64,000 nt of DNA from Devosia neptuniae (GTDB lineage: Bacteria > Pseudomonadota > Alphaproteobacteria > Rhizobiales > Devosiaceae): positions 744,001-808,000 of the forward strand of contig NZ_CP104965.1 of the NCBI RefSeq assembly GCF_025452235.1, read 5' to 3'. A program made the position numbers and the translations under genes. The notes below the pieces were generated by a model that worked only from the letters and a program-made list of their open reading frames with translations, ran no database searches and was not told the origin of the DNA. Below, piece after piece: positions 18,317 through 26,319 of this stretch; the first letter of the stretch is position 1; the number at the start of each line of letters is the position of its first letter.

Positions 18317-18431
18317 CCCTCCCTCCCCCTTGAGGGGAGGGTCGGGGTGGGGGTGTCGGCGGTTCCACATACATTATGCGCGAGGATGGTCCGACACCCC
18401 CACCCTGTCCCTCCCCTCAAGGGGGAGGGGA
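18317..18431. repeat. Long inverted-repeat element (family A) between cdd and punA
   Basis: Arms at 18321-18359 and 18391-18430 are about 39-40 nt and match as reverse complements at nearly every base. They carry nested CCCCTTGAGGGG palindromes followed by a GGGTGGGGGTGTCGG tract; the loop is 31 nt. The element occupies most of the gap between cdd and punA, inside the nucleoside cluster, where it may stabilise or terminate the upstream mRNA. Confidence 0.85.
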
Positions 18432-18460
18432 CGCGTGCTGATAGCGCTGTATCCAACTGC

Positions 18461-18871
18461 TCATTTTCCCAGGAACTCGGGGCCGAAGCTGTGCGGCAGC
18501 AAGTCGCCCAGCGTCATGACCAGTGGGGTGCCGTCGACGCCGTGGGAGATGACTTCGACATCGAGGTCAGCGAACTCGCGGATGCGTTGGCGGCAGCCGC
18601 CGCAGGGGGTGACCGGGGTTGTGCCAGGGCCGGTGACATAGATGCGCTTGATACGTTTGCCGCCGCCGGCAAGCATGGCGGCGATGGCGCTGGGTTCGGC
18701 GCAATTGCCGACGGGATAGGCGGCGTTTTCGACATTGCAGCCGGCATAGATCTTGCCGTCGTCAGCAAGAATGGCGGCGCCGACATGGAAGTTCGAATAG
18801 GGCGCATAGGCCTTGGCACGCACGGCTTCGGCGGCGTCGAACAGGGTCTGGTCGGTTGGCAACAGGGGCAT
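18461..18871 (-). CDS. cdd: Cytidine deaminase
   Basis: A 136-residue zinc enzyme that converts (deoxy)cytidine to (deoxy)uridine. The catalytic motif is NCAEPSAI (zinc Cys and proton-shuttling Glu), with the Pro/Ser variant of the usual CAERxA. The second zinc pair is PCGGCRQ. Substrate contacts FHVGAAIL and NVENAAYP are intact. The homotetrameric short form is expected from the length. It starts 1 nt after the permease stop, so it is co-expressed with the nucleoside transporter. Confidence 0.95.
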   Translation of the reverse strand: MPLLPTDQTLFDAAEAVRAKAYAPYSNFHVGAAILADDGKIYAGCNVENAAYPVGNCAEPSAIAAMLAGGGKRIKRIYVTGPGTTPVTPCGGCRQRIREFADLDVEVISHGVDGTPLVMTLGDLLPHSFGPEFLGK

Positions 18872-18872
18872 G

Positions 18873-19838
18873 TCAGCGCTCCTTGGTATAGGCGACGCCG
18901 CCGGCCTTGGGGCCCACGGCCTTGCCGATGAAGCCGGCGAGCAGGATCACGGTCAGCACATAGGGCAAAGCTTGAATGGCCTGGACCGGGATTTCCACTC
19001 CGCCCAGCCGCGCGCCTTGCAGGCGAATCTGCAGGGCATCGAGGAAGCCGAACAGCAGGCAGGTGAACATGGCGGGCACCGGCTTCCACTTGGCAAAGAT
19101 CAAAGCGGCGAGCGCGATATAGCCCTTGCCGGCCGTCATGTTGTTGCCGAAGCCGGAACCCTGGGCGATGGAGAAATAGGCCCCGGCAATGCCGCAGAGC
19201 AGGCCCGTGATGATCACCGCCTGATAGCGCAGCTTGACCACCGAAATGCCGGCCGTGTCGACCGCCTTGGGGCTTTCGCCAACGGCGCGCAGGCGCAGGC
19301 CGAAGCGGGTGCGATAGAGCACATAGGCGGTGACGGCCACCATGAGGAAGGCGATATAGACCAGGATATAGTGACCCGAAATCAGCTCGTAGTAGATCGG
19401 GCCGATGATGGGGACACCAGCCAATTCATTGGCGAAGGGCAGGTTGATGGGCACGAAGCGCCCGCCTTCGCCAAGCGGTGGCGTGCGGCCGCCCTGGGAG
19501 AACCAGGTCTGGCCGAGGAACGTGGTGAGGCCCGCAGCCAGCATGTTGATGGCAACGCCGGCGATGAGCTGGTTACCGCGCAGGGTGATGGCGGCAACGC
19601 CTTGCAGGAGTGCGGTCGCCAGCGACACGCTCATGCCGGCGGCAAGGCCGATCCAGGCGGAACCAGTGATGGCGGCGACGGCGCCGGCGGCAAAGGCCGC
19701 CGCCAGCATCTTGCCTTCAAGGCCAATATCGAACAGGCCCGCGCGTTCCGAATAGAGCCCGGCCAGACACGCCAAGAGGAGGGGCGTCGAGAGGCGGATA
19801 GTAGCGTCCAGAATGGAGAGGATGGCAGGAAAATCCAT
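18873..19838 (-). CDS. Nucleoside ABC transporter permease (BmpC/NupQ-like)
   Basis: A 321-residue integral membrane protein of the BPD_transp_2 family, with about 8-10 hydrophobic segments. It carries the motifs ERAGLFDIGLEGKML and RAVGESPKAVDTAGI typical of permeases that work with BMP-type purine/pyrimidine nucleoside binding proteins. It lies 1 nt from the preceding permease gene and 1 nt from cdd. The partner is the other permease encoded just upstream. Confidence 0.92.
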   Translation of the reverse strand: MDFPAILSILDATIRLSTPLLLACLAGLYSERAGLFDIGLEGKMLAAAFAAGAVAAITGSAWIGLAAGMSVSLATALLQGVAAITLRGNQLIAGVAINMLAAGLTTFLGQTWFSQGGRTPPLGEGGRFVPINLPFANELAGVPIIGPIYYELISGHYILVYIAFLMVAVTAYVLYRTRFGLRLRAVGESPKAVDTAGISVVKLRYQAVIITGLLCGIAGAYFSIAQGSGFGNNMTAGKGYIALAALIFAKWKPVPAMFTCLLFGFLDALQIRLQGARLGGVEIPVQAIQALPYVLTVILLAGFIGKAVGPKAGGVAYTKER

Positions 19839-19839
19839 G

Positions 19840-20970
19840 TCAGCTCTCCGTCTTGGCGGTTGAGGCGGCGACGGCGTCGGCCTTTTGTTCGGGCGAAAAC
19901 AGCATGAAGGCGCGTTCGAGCGAGGGGCGGAACAGGCCTTCCATGGCGCCGGTGAACAGGATCACCAAAGCCTGGATCACCACGATCATTTCGCGGGTAA
20001 TGCCGGGGATGACGAATTGCAGTTCCTGCCCGCCTTGATAGAGCGCGCCGAACAGCACGGCGGCAAGCGCAATGCCGATGGGATGGTTGCGGCCCATCAG
20101 CGCCACGGCGATGCCGACGAAACCAGCGCCGGCGACGAAATCGAGCACCAGCCGGTTTTGCACGCCCATGACTTCATTGATCGCCACCATGCCAGCGAGC
20201 GCGCCGGAAATGGTCATGGTGATCATGATCATGCGGGAATTGGAAATGCCGGCATAGCGCGAGGCCGTGGGGTTCTGGCCGAGCACGCGCATGGCATAGC
20301 CGAATTTGGTGTGCCAGATCAGGATATAGACCCCGATCAGCGCCGCTATGGCGATAACGATGGACAGGTTGACCGGCGAATAGCCGAAAAAGCTCATGAA
20401 CTGGCGCAGTTGCGGCACGCGACCGGCTACGTCGATGGTTTCGGACTCCGGGGCCATGGTGCTGGCGGGCTTGAGCACGCGATTGACCATGTAGACCATC
20501 AGCGCGGCGGCGATGAAATTGAACATGATGGTGGTGATGACCACATGGCTGCCGCGCTTGGCCTGGAGCCAGCCGGGCACGAAGGCCCAGAAGCCACCGA
20601 CGGCACCGGCCGCGATGACGGCCAGGGGCATGGCGATCAGCCAATGAGTCTGGTCGAGCGCCAAAGCCACGACGATGGCGCCGAGGCCCGCGACATAGGC
20701 CTGGCCATCGCCACCGATATTGAAGAGCCCGGCATGGGCGGCAACCGCCACGGCAAGGCCGGTGAAGATGAAATTGGTGGCGTAATAGAGCGTGTAGCCG
20801 ACGCCCTCGCCATAGCCGAAGGCGCCATAGATGATGACCTGGATAGCGTGGAACGGATTTTCGCCGACAAACAGCACGACCAGCCCGGACACGATCAGCG
20901 CCAGCAGCAGATTGATGGCAGGCAGCAGGGCGACGTCGGCCCAGCGGGGTATGGGTCTGCGGGCGCTCAT
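19840..20970 (-). CDS. Nucleoside ABC transporter permease (BmpB/NupP-like)
   Basis: A 376-residue BPD_transp_2 permease with about ten hydrophobic segments. Signature stretches are HAGLFNIGGDGQAYVAGLGA and RVLGQNPTASRYAGIS. A large extracytoplasmic loop (about 175-200, around KPASTMAPESETIDVAGR) distinguishes it from the shorter partner permease. Its ATG overlaps the ATPase stop by 4 nt (20967-20970). It forms a heterodimeric channel with the next gene product, by analogy with characterised nucleoside ABC importers. Confidence 0.92.
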   Translation of the reverse strand: MSARRPIPRWADVALLPAINLLLALIVSGLVVLFVGENPFHAIQVIIYGAFGYGEGVGYTLYYATNFIFTGLAVAVAAHAGLFNIGGDGQAYVAGLGAIVVALALDQTHWLIAMPLAVIAAGAVGGFWAFVPGWLQAKRGSHVVITTIMFNFIAAALMVYMVNRVLKPASTMAPESETIDVAGRVPQLRQFMSFFGYSPVNLSIVIAIAALIGVYILIWHTKFGYAMRVLGQNPTASRYAGISNSRMIMITMTISGALAGMVAINEVMGVQNRLVLDFVAGAGFVGIAVALMGRNHPIGIALAAVLFGALYQGGQELQFVIPGITREMIVVIQALVILFTGAMEGLFRPSLERAFMLFSPEQKADAVAASTAKTES

Positions 20971-22562
20971 TGTGTTGCCGCTTCTTTATTGTTGATGCCG
21001 GCCATCATCAGGCCGAGTTCGCCTTCGGTGGCGGTGGCGGGATCGGCTTCACCCACGATGACGCCGTCGAACATGACGATGATGCGATCGGCCAGGGAGC
21101 GAATTTCATCGAGTTCGACCGAGACGAGCAGGATGGCCTTGCCCTCGTCGCGCATCTTGATGATTTCGTTATGGATGAATTCGATGGCGCCGATATCAAC
21201 GCCGCGGGTGGGCTGGCCGATGACCAGCACGTCGGGGTCGCGCTCCATCTCGCGGGCCAGCACGATCTTTTGCTGGTTGCCGCCGGAGAAAAGCGAAGTC
21301 TTGAGATTGATATTGGCGGGGCGGACGTCGAACAGTTTGACGTGTTCGGCGGCGCGCTTTTTGGCAGCGCCGATGTCAAGGAAAGGCCCCTGCCCGTAAT
21401 CGGGACTGTTCTGGTAGCCTAGAATGGCATTTTCCCATTCGGAAAAATTGGTGACCAGCCCCATGCGCTGACGATCCTCGGGGACGTGCGCGAGGCCGGC
21501 GGCACGGGCGCGGGCGGCGCCGTCATCGCCCTTGAGCGAGAGGGCATTGCCATTGAGGATAACGTTACCCGATTTCTGGTCGCGCATGCCCGAGACGGCT
21601 TCTAGCAGTTCGGACTGGCCATTGCCGGAAACGCCGGCAATGCCGACGATTTCGCCGGCGCGGACGGAGAAGCTGACATCCTTGACGCGGGTAATGCCCA
21701 TATCGTCCTTGACGACCAGGTTCTGCACTTCGAGCAGGGTCTGGCCGGGCTTGGCCTCGCCCTTTTCGACGCGCAGCAGCACGCGGCGGCCGACCATGAG
21801 TTCGGCCAATTGCTCGGGGCTGGTTTCGCTGGTCTTGACGGTGGCGACCATCTGGCCCTGGCGCATGACCGAAACGGTATCGGTGATGGCCATGATTTCG
21901 CGCAGCTTGTGGGTGATCAGGATCACCGTCTTGCCCTGTTCGCGCAGGGTGCGGAGCACGCGGAACAGATCGTCGGCTTCCTTGGGCGTGAGCACGCCCG
22001 TGGGTTCGTCCAGGATCAGCGTTTCGGCGCCGCGATAAAGGGCCTTGAGGATTTCGACGCGCTGCTGCTGGCCCACCGAGATATCCTCGATGATAGCGTC
22101 GGGATCGACCTCGAGGTCGTATTCCTGCTCCAGCCGATCCAGCTCCTTGCGGGCGCGATCCAGGCTTGGCTTGAGGAAACCGGAATCCTCGGCACCGAGC
22201 ACGATGTTTTCGAGGACGGAGAAATTATCAACCAGCATGAAATGCTGATGCACCATGCCGATGCCCAGCGACAAAGCATGACTGCTGTCGGTGATGGCCT
22301 GCACCTGTCCATTGACGCGAATGGTGCCGCTATCGGCGGTGTAGAAGCCATAGAGGATGGACATGAGCGTCGACTTGCCGGCGCCGTTCTCGCCTACAAT
22401 GCCGTGGATGGTGCCGCGGGCGATGGATAGATCGATGTCCTTATTGGCGTGAACCGCGCCAAATCGCTTGTTGATCTGCTCAAGCTCGATCGCCCAGCCA
22501 TTGGCCGGCGCCGATGCAGCGGCCGTTTCCGGCCGCTGCGGGTTCATGTGATCACCACTCAT
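20967..22562 (-). CDS. Nucleoside ABC transporter ATPase, duplicated nucleotide-binding domains
   Basis: A tandem ATPase of about 531 residues. Domain 1 has Walker A GENGAGKST, signature ISVGQQQRVEILKAL and Walker B LILDEPTGVL. Domain 2 has a degenerate Walker A (GVSGNGQSE), signature FSGGNQQKIVLARE and VLVIGQPTRGVD, where Gly-Gln replaces the usual Asp-Glu. This asymmetry is standard for CUT2 and BMP-linked ATPases. Two in-frame starts are possible, 22562 (MSGDHMNP) and 22547 (MNPQRP); the second has GGTGA close upstream. The gene lies 10 nt after the binding-protein stop. Confidence 0.92.
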   Translation of the reverse strand: MSGDHMNPQRPETAAASAPANGWAIELEQINKRFGAVHANKDIDLSIARGTIHGIVGENGAGKSTLMSILYGFYTADSGTIRVNGQVQAITDSSHALSLGIGMVHQHFMLVDNFSVLENIVLGAEDSGFLKPSLDRARKELDRLEQEYDLEVDPDAIIEDISVGQQQRVEILKALYRGAETLILDEPTGVLTPKEADDLFRVLRTLREQGKTVILITHKLREIMAITDTVSVMRQGQMVATVKTSETSPEQLAELMVGRRVLLRVEKGEAKPGQTLLEVQNLVVKDDMGITRVKDVSFSVRAGEIVGIAGVSGNGQSELLEAVSGMRDQKSGNVILNGNALSLKGDDGAARARAAGLAHVPEDRQRMGLVTNFSEWENAILGYQNSPDYGQGPFLDIGAAKKRAAEHVKLFDVRPANINLKTSLFSGGNQQKIVLAREMERDPDVLVIGQPTRGVDIGAIEFIHNEIIKMRDEGKAILLVSVELDEIRSLADRIIVMFDGVIVGEADPATATEGELGLMMAGINNKEAATQ

Positions 22563-22572
22563 CCAGCTATGC

Positions 22573-23577
22573 TTAGAGCGGGCAGGTCGAGTCGGTGGTG
22601 TAGTCGTGGACCTCGATCTCACCAGCGATGATCTTGGCCTTGTAGTCTTCGGCGGCGGCGATCATTTCTGGGGTCAGCAGGGCCTTGTTATTGTCATCGA
22701 CGGCATAGCCGACACCATCCTGGGCCAGGCCCAGAACCGTGAGGCCGGGCTTGAAGGTGGCATCGTCTGCCGCTTCGGTCAGCGCGTTCTTGACCGCAAC
22801 GTCGACGCGCTTGACCATGGAGGTCAGCACCGAGCCGGGCTGCAGATAGTTCTGGTTGGAATCAACACCGATGGAGAACTTGCCGGCGTCCTTCATCGCC
22901 TGCAGCACGCCCAGACCCGAACCGCCAGCGGCGGCGAAGATCACGTCGGCGCCGGCATCAACGCCTGCCTTGGCCAATTCACCGGCGGTGACGGGGTCAT
23001 TCCAGGCAGCGGGAGTGGTGCCGGTGTAGTTTTCGATCAGCTTGATGTCGGGATTAGCCGCCTTGGCGCCCTGGGCATAGCCACAATAGAATTTGTGGAT
23101 CAGCGGAACGTCCATGCCGCCGACAAAACCAACGGTGCCGGTTTCCGACTTGAGGGCGGCGAGCACGCCAACCAGGTAGGAACCGGTGTGTTCGTCAAAA
23201 ATGATCGACTGCACATTGGGCGCATCGACGACGGTGTCGATCACGACGAAATTGGTGTCGGGGAATTCAGTGGCGACAGCGGTGAGCGCGGCAGTCCAGG
23301 AGAAGCCGGCCATGACGATGGGATTGGCACCCTGGCCGGCGAAACGGCGTAGGGCCTGTTCGCGCTGGGCATCGTTCTGCAATTCCAGATCCAGGAAGGA
23401 ACCACCGGTTTCCTTCTTCCATTCTTCGGCGCCGTTATAGGCGGCTTCGTTGAACGACTTGTCGAACTTGCCGCCCAGATCGTAGATCACGGCCGGATCG
23501 GCCAGCGCCGCGCCGGTCAGCATGGCGCTCAGCGCGACACCGCCTGCAAGGGCCTTGGTGAACATGTTGAATTTCAT
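22573..23577 (-). CDS. BMP-family nucleoside-binding protein
   Basis: A 334-residue exported binding protein. The signal peptide (about 1-25, MKFNMFTKALAGGVALSAML) ends near AALAD without a lipobox Cys, so it should be periplasmic rather than a lipoprotein. BMP-domain hallmarks are DLGGKFDKSFNEAAY, DEHTGSYLVGVLAAL, GFVGGMDVPLIHKF and AAAGGSGLGV. It captures nucleosides for the adjacent ABC system and is the first gene of the cluster. AGGGAGA stands 7-8 nt before the ATG at 23577; an in-frame start eight codons earlier lacks this. Confidence 0.94.
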   Translation of the reverse strand: MKFNMFTKALAGGVALSAMLTGAALADPAVIYDLGGKFDKSFNEAAYNGAEEWKKETGGSFLDLELQNDAQREQALRRFAGQGANPIVMAGFSWTAALTAVATEFPDTNFVVIDTVVDAPNVQSIIFDEHTGSYLVGVLAALKSETGTVGFVGGMDVPLIHKFYCGYAQGAKAANPDIKLIENYTGTTPAAWNDPVTAGELAKAGVDAGADVIFAAAGGSGLGVLQAMKDAGKFSIGVDSNQNYLQPGSVLTSMVKRVDVAVKNALTEAADDATFKPGLTVLGLAQDGVGYAVDDNNKALLTPEMIAAAEDYKAKIIAGEIEVHDYTTDSTCPL

Positions 23578-23775
23578 GAATAGTCTCCCTGTCTCGCACA
23601 TGAGCGATGGCGCTTGCAGCCAACGGACAATCCCTGTGCGCTAAAGGGGATACAATCGTGCAAATGCCCTGCCCGCAAGAGGGAAAAAGGCAATTTTTTC
23701 CGATTGGTCAAAATTTGGGCGCATAGTCCACAGGCTAGGCGGCGTGGGTGTTTGCGCCCTGTGCAGGGTGACGCC

Positions 23776-23898
23776 CTAGCCGGCGTTCAGCAGGGAGGCG
23801 AACAGGTCGGCAAGGTTGAGATCGGCATAGAGCACCGCCAGCACGGCAAGCGCAGCGATGGCGAACAGAGCGAGCGTGTCTCGTGTGGGGGCGGTCAT
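23776..23898 (-). CDS. Possible 40-residue single-pass membrane protein
   Basis: The small frame reads MTAPTRDT, then LALFAIAALAVLAVLYADL (about 9-27, one hydrophobic helix), then NLADLFASLLNAG and a stop. An in-frame ATG three codons earlier (23907) is an alternative start; neither has a strong ribosome site. It lies alone between the nucleoside operon promoter region and the divergent secreted-protein gene. The hydrophobic pattern looks real, but no family is recognised, so expression is uncertain. Confidence 0.45.
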   Translation of the reverse strand: MTAPTRDTLALFAIAALAVLAVLYADLNLADLFASLLNAG

Positions 23899-23997
23899 GA
23901 ATGCCATCTGGCTGGTATTTGAGGGACTTTGTTAGTCCTTCAGTAACCCGGAAACGCGGCGCCAATTGTGATCCTTTGAGGGCAGAACAAGGTGTGG

Positions 23998-24012
23998 TTA
24001 AGTTCAGGTTAA
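23998..24012 (+). promoter_or_regulatory. Perfect CtrA-type box before the small secreted-protein gene
   Basis: TTAA-GTTCAGG-TTAA fits the TTAA-N7-TTAA consensus exactly, centred about 49 nt before the TTG start at 24054. A further TTAACC lies at 24027-24032. This spacing suits direct promoter control of the downstream gene. Confidence 0.6.
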
Positions 24013-24053
24013 GGCAATCCGATCCGTTAACCAGACAAAGGAGGGTCAGCGTT

Positions 24054-24380
24054 TTGAAACCATTGGGGATCGCTCTGGCTGCAACCCTGATCATCGGGCA
24101 GACGACGTCAACGGTGACCGCCGATGATGCACTGATACGGCAATTAATACTGCTTAACCTCTCAATCAGAGTTGTGGACACCTGCAACCTAGGCACGGGC
24201 ACCACGTATCGACAGACGTTGGTTGGCCTCTTGGCTGAGGTCGAACCGTATGCGGAACCTGACGATCTTCTGGGTACGCGCGCGGCGGCGCAAAGGGTGG
24301 GTTTCGATTGTTCGCCAGCCAACTTACACGTTCAGCGCGTGTTGCGTGGGATCGAGAACATCAAGACCAATACGCGCTAG
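24054..24380 (+). CDS. Small exported protein of unknown function
   Basis: A 108-residue protein read from a TTG start with AAAGGAGGG about 11 nt upstream. A signal peptide (about 1-23, MKPLGIALAATLIIGQTTST) is followed by a mature part of about 85 residues with two Cys (DTCNLG, FDCSPANL) that could form a disulfide. A longer frame from 23901 is open but has no ribosome site, and the signal peptide argues for 24054. No family is recognised. The stop overlaps the stop of the convergent CoxG-like gene at CTAG (24377-24380). A CtrA-type box precedes it. Confidence 0.65.
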   Translation: MKPLGIALAATLIIGQTTSTVTADDALIRQLILLNLSIRVVDTCNLGTGTTYRQTLVGLLAEVEPYAEPDDLLGTRAAAQRVGFDCSPANLHVQRVLRGIENIKTNTR

Positions 24381-24841
24381 TGCGTCGGCAGTGGCGTGAC
24401 CTTGGCGCCCATGGCGGCGCCGAAGCGTTCGAAGAAGCCGTCGATGACCTTCTGGGCGGAATTGCCGATAATGGCCTTGCCCAGTTTCATGATCTGGCCG
24501 GAGGCGCCGCCCTGGGCGGTGAACACCAGGTCGGTTTGCTCGCCCGCATCGCTCAGCACGATGTCGGCGGCCCCTTCGGCGAGGCCGAGCAGGCCCCCCT
24601 TGCCCTTGCCGGTGAGGGTGTAGCTTTTGGACGGCAGGATATTGGACAGGGTCAGCCCGCCCTTGAACACGGGGTGGATGACGCCGAGATTGACCTTGAT
24701 CTCGAGATCGAGGGTCTTCTCGCTCGACCATTCGATCTTGTGGCAGCCGGGAATGGCGGCCTTGAGCATGGCGGTGTCGTTGAGCGCTTCCCAGACTTCT
24801 TGCCGGGGCGCGGCGATGATATAGTGGCCGCCAAAATCCAT
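24377..24841 (-). CDS. CoxG-like SRPBCC-fold protein
   Basis: A 154-residue protein of the carbon monoxide dehydrogenase subunit G (CoxG) family, a START/Bet v1-like fold with a hydrophobic cavity. Family features are FGGHYIIAAPRQEVWEALND, the ML-AAIPGC segment with KIEW, and the glycine-rich end GGLLGLAEGAADIV. CoxG proteins help membrane attachment of molybdenum hydroxylases, but no coxL/M/S genes lie in the window, so its partner is unknown. The start at 24841 has GGAG about 9 nt upstream; upstream codons in frame have no match. Confidence 0.85.
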   Translation of the reverse strand: MDFGGHYIIAAPRQEVWEALNDTAMLKAAIPGCHKIEWSSEKTLDLEIKVNLGVIHPVFKGGLTLSNILPSKSYTLTGKGKGGLLGLAEGAADIVLSDAGEQTDLVFTAQGGASGQIMKLGKAIIGNSAQKVIDGFFERFGAAMGAKVTPLPTH

Positions 24842-25079
24842 TATCGCGCTCCTGCCGGAGGGGATGATCCGGCCGCCCCATTGTGGCCTGAATGCCCGTA
24901 GAAACAAATACTTGCCGGCATGGTGGCCCCGCCGTTTGACGTGCGGCTTTTTCGCACCAATATGGCCTAAATAGTTGTGTCGCAGATATGTGGCAATTGT
25001 CATCCTGCAGCACAGGGTCAATCTATGACCTGAAGGCACGCATTCCGCCGCATCGGCGTCAGATCACGGGGAGCAAAAC
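24842..25079. promoter_or_regulatory. Divergent promoter gap between coxG-like gene and the coiled-coil module
   Basis: These 238 bases separate two divergent genes and must carry the promoters of both. GGGGAG stands before the ATG at 25080 and GGAG before 24841. I see no clear -35/-10 pair or operator. Confidence 0.35.
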
Positions 25080-26288
25080 ATGGCCAACGAAGTCACATCA
25101 GCACCAGCAGCCACTCTAACTGAGAAGCCGCTGCAGTATCTGGATAAGGCGGTCAATGCGATCCGCGACCTGGGCATCTGGCCCGAGCAGCAGGGCGAGC
25201 AGCCGATCAACGGCCTATTGAGCCAGATCACCGAACTGGATGAAACACGCGTCGTGCTGATCGGCCGCACGCTGAGCCAGGCCAGCGCCTTTAACGAGGT
25301 GGTGCGCGAGCAGATCGCCGCCATGAAGATCGGCGAGCGCTATGAAGAGATCACCAAGGGGTTCGATTCCATCCGCGACGATGCCAAGGGCATGGTCGAC
25401 CAGCTGGCCGACAACAAGATCGACCTGCTGGAGCGCGCCTCCAATGTATGGATGAAGGTCAGCCGCGGCGATATCGCCCAGCGCTTCAACAAGATTCGCG
25501 ATGTCTATCTCGACGTCACCAAGGACACCAAGGACCAGATCGACCGCGAGCAGACCATTCTCGAGGCCTATCGCGATTTCCGCGGCGCGCTCAAGCAATC
25601 CGAAGTGATGGCGCTTGAAGTGCTGGGCACCGCCGAAAAGCGGCTCGAAGAGAAGAAGAATATCCTACAGACCGCGTCCTCGGCGGTTGCCGCCTATGCC
25701 GGCACGGCTCCGGCCGATCGGGCACGGCTCGAAATGGATCGCGACGAGAAGCTCCGCGAGATGCAGAACGAGGAAAAGCGCTACCAGATCGCCAAGGACC
25801 TCTCGGACAATCTGACCATTTCCTACAATACGTCCGAAGTGGTGATGGCGCGGCTGATGCAGACGACCAATGCCAAGGAACGCGTCTACCAGCAGTCGAT
25901 CAGCTTCTTCTCGACCAATGAGACCGTGCTGACCGCGCTCAGTGCCTCGTTCACCGGCATGTTCGGGCTGCATGAATCGACCGAGACGCTCAATGCCATG
26001 AAAGAGGGAATGAGCAAGAGCCTCGAGACCCTTTCCGAGATTGGCGACAAGGTGCAGGAAGAGGCCGTCAAGGCCGGCTATGGCCCCACCGTGCGCGCCG
26101 ATGCAGTCAAGAAGCTGGTGGATTCGGTAGTCAATTTCCAGGAAAAGAGCCGCACCATCATCAACGAGATGCGGATCGCCTCGACCAAGAATTCGGCCGA
26201 AATTCGCGATGCGGTGGAAGATGGCAAGCGGCGCCTGGCGGCTTTGGCGGCCGATGGCAATGCCCTGCTGCTCGAAACCAAGAACTGA
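25080..26288 (+). CDS. Cytoplasmic coiled-coil protein, first gene of an uncharacterised three-gene module
   Basis: A 402-residue, highly charged and almost entirely helical protein without signal peptide or membrane segment. Long heptad-like regions lie at about 85-250 (for example EKRLEEKKNILQTASSAVAA, RDEKLREMQNEEKRYQIAK) and 300-395. The helical layout faintly recalls TelA-type proteins, and homologues are often labelled 'cell surface protein' without evidence; I do not assign a function. GGGGAG precedes the ATG. It is followed after 31 nt by a membrane protein and then another coiled-coil protein, and the three are probably one operon. Confidence 0.8.
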   Translation: MANEVTSAPAATLTEKPLQYLDKAVNAIRDLGIWPEQQGEQPINGLLSQITELDETRVVLIGRTLSQASAFNEVVREQIAAMKIGERYEEITKGFDSIRDDAKGMVDQLADNKIDLLERASNVWMKVSRGDIAQRFNKIRDVYLDVTKDTKDQIDREQTILEAYRDFRGALKQSEVMALEVLGTAEKRLEEKKNILQTASSAVAAYAGTAPADRARLEMDRDEKLREMQNEEKRYQIAKDLSDNLTISYNTSEVVMARLMQTTNAKERVYQQSISFFSTNETVLTALSASFTGMFGLHESTETLNAMKEGMSKSLETLSEIGDKVQEEAVKAGYGPTVRADAVKKLVDSVVNFQEKSRTIINEMRIASTKNSAEIRDAVEDGKRRLAALAADGNALLLETKN

Positions 26289-26319
26289 TGCGGGGCCTGC
26301 CCCATAGGTGAGCTCAGCC

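Noticed and set aside
18290..18370. 27-codon N-terminal extension of PunA
   Set aside because: It translates the inverted repeat (PHPDPPLKGEGG is a typical readout of such repeats) and does not fit the PNP family start.
19885..21399. Plus-strand open frame of 504 codons opposite the nucleoside permease and ATPase genes
   Set aside because: It crosses two real genes on the other strand and has no protein-like pattern.
23683..23711. TTGACC-based promoter for the nucleoside operon
   Set aside because: At 17-nt spacing the -10 position reads TTTTTC, too weak to call.
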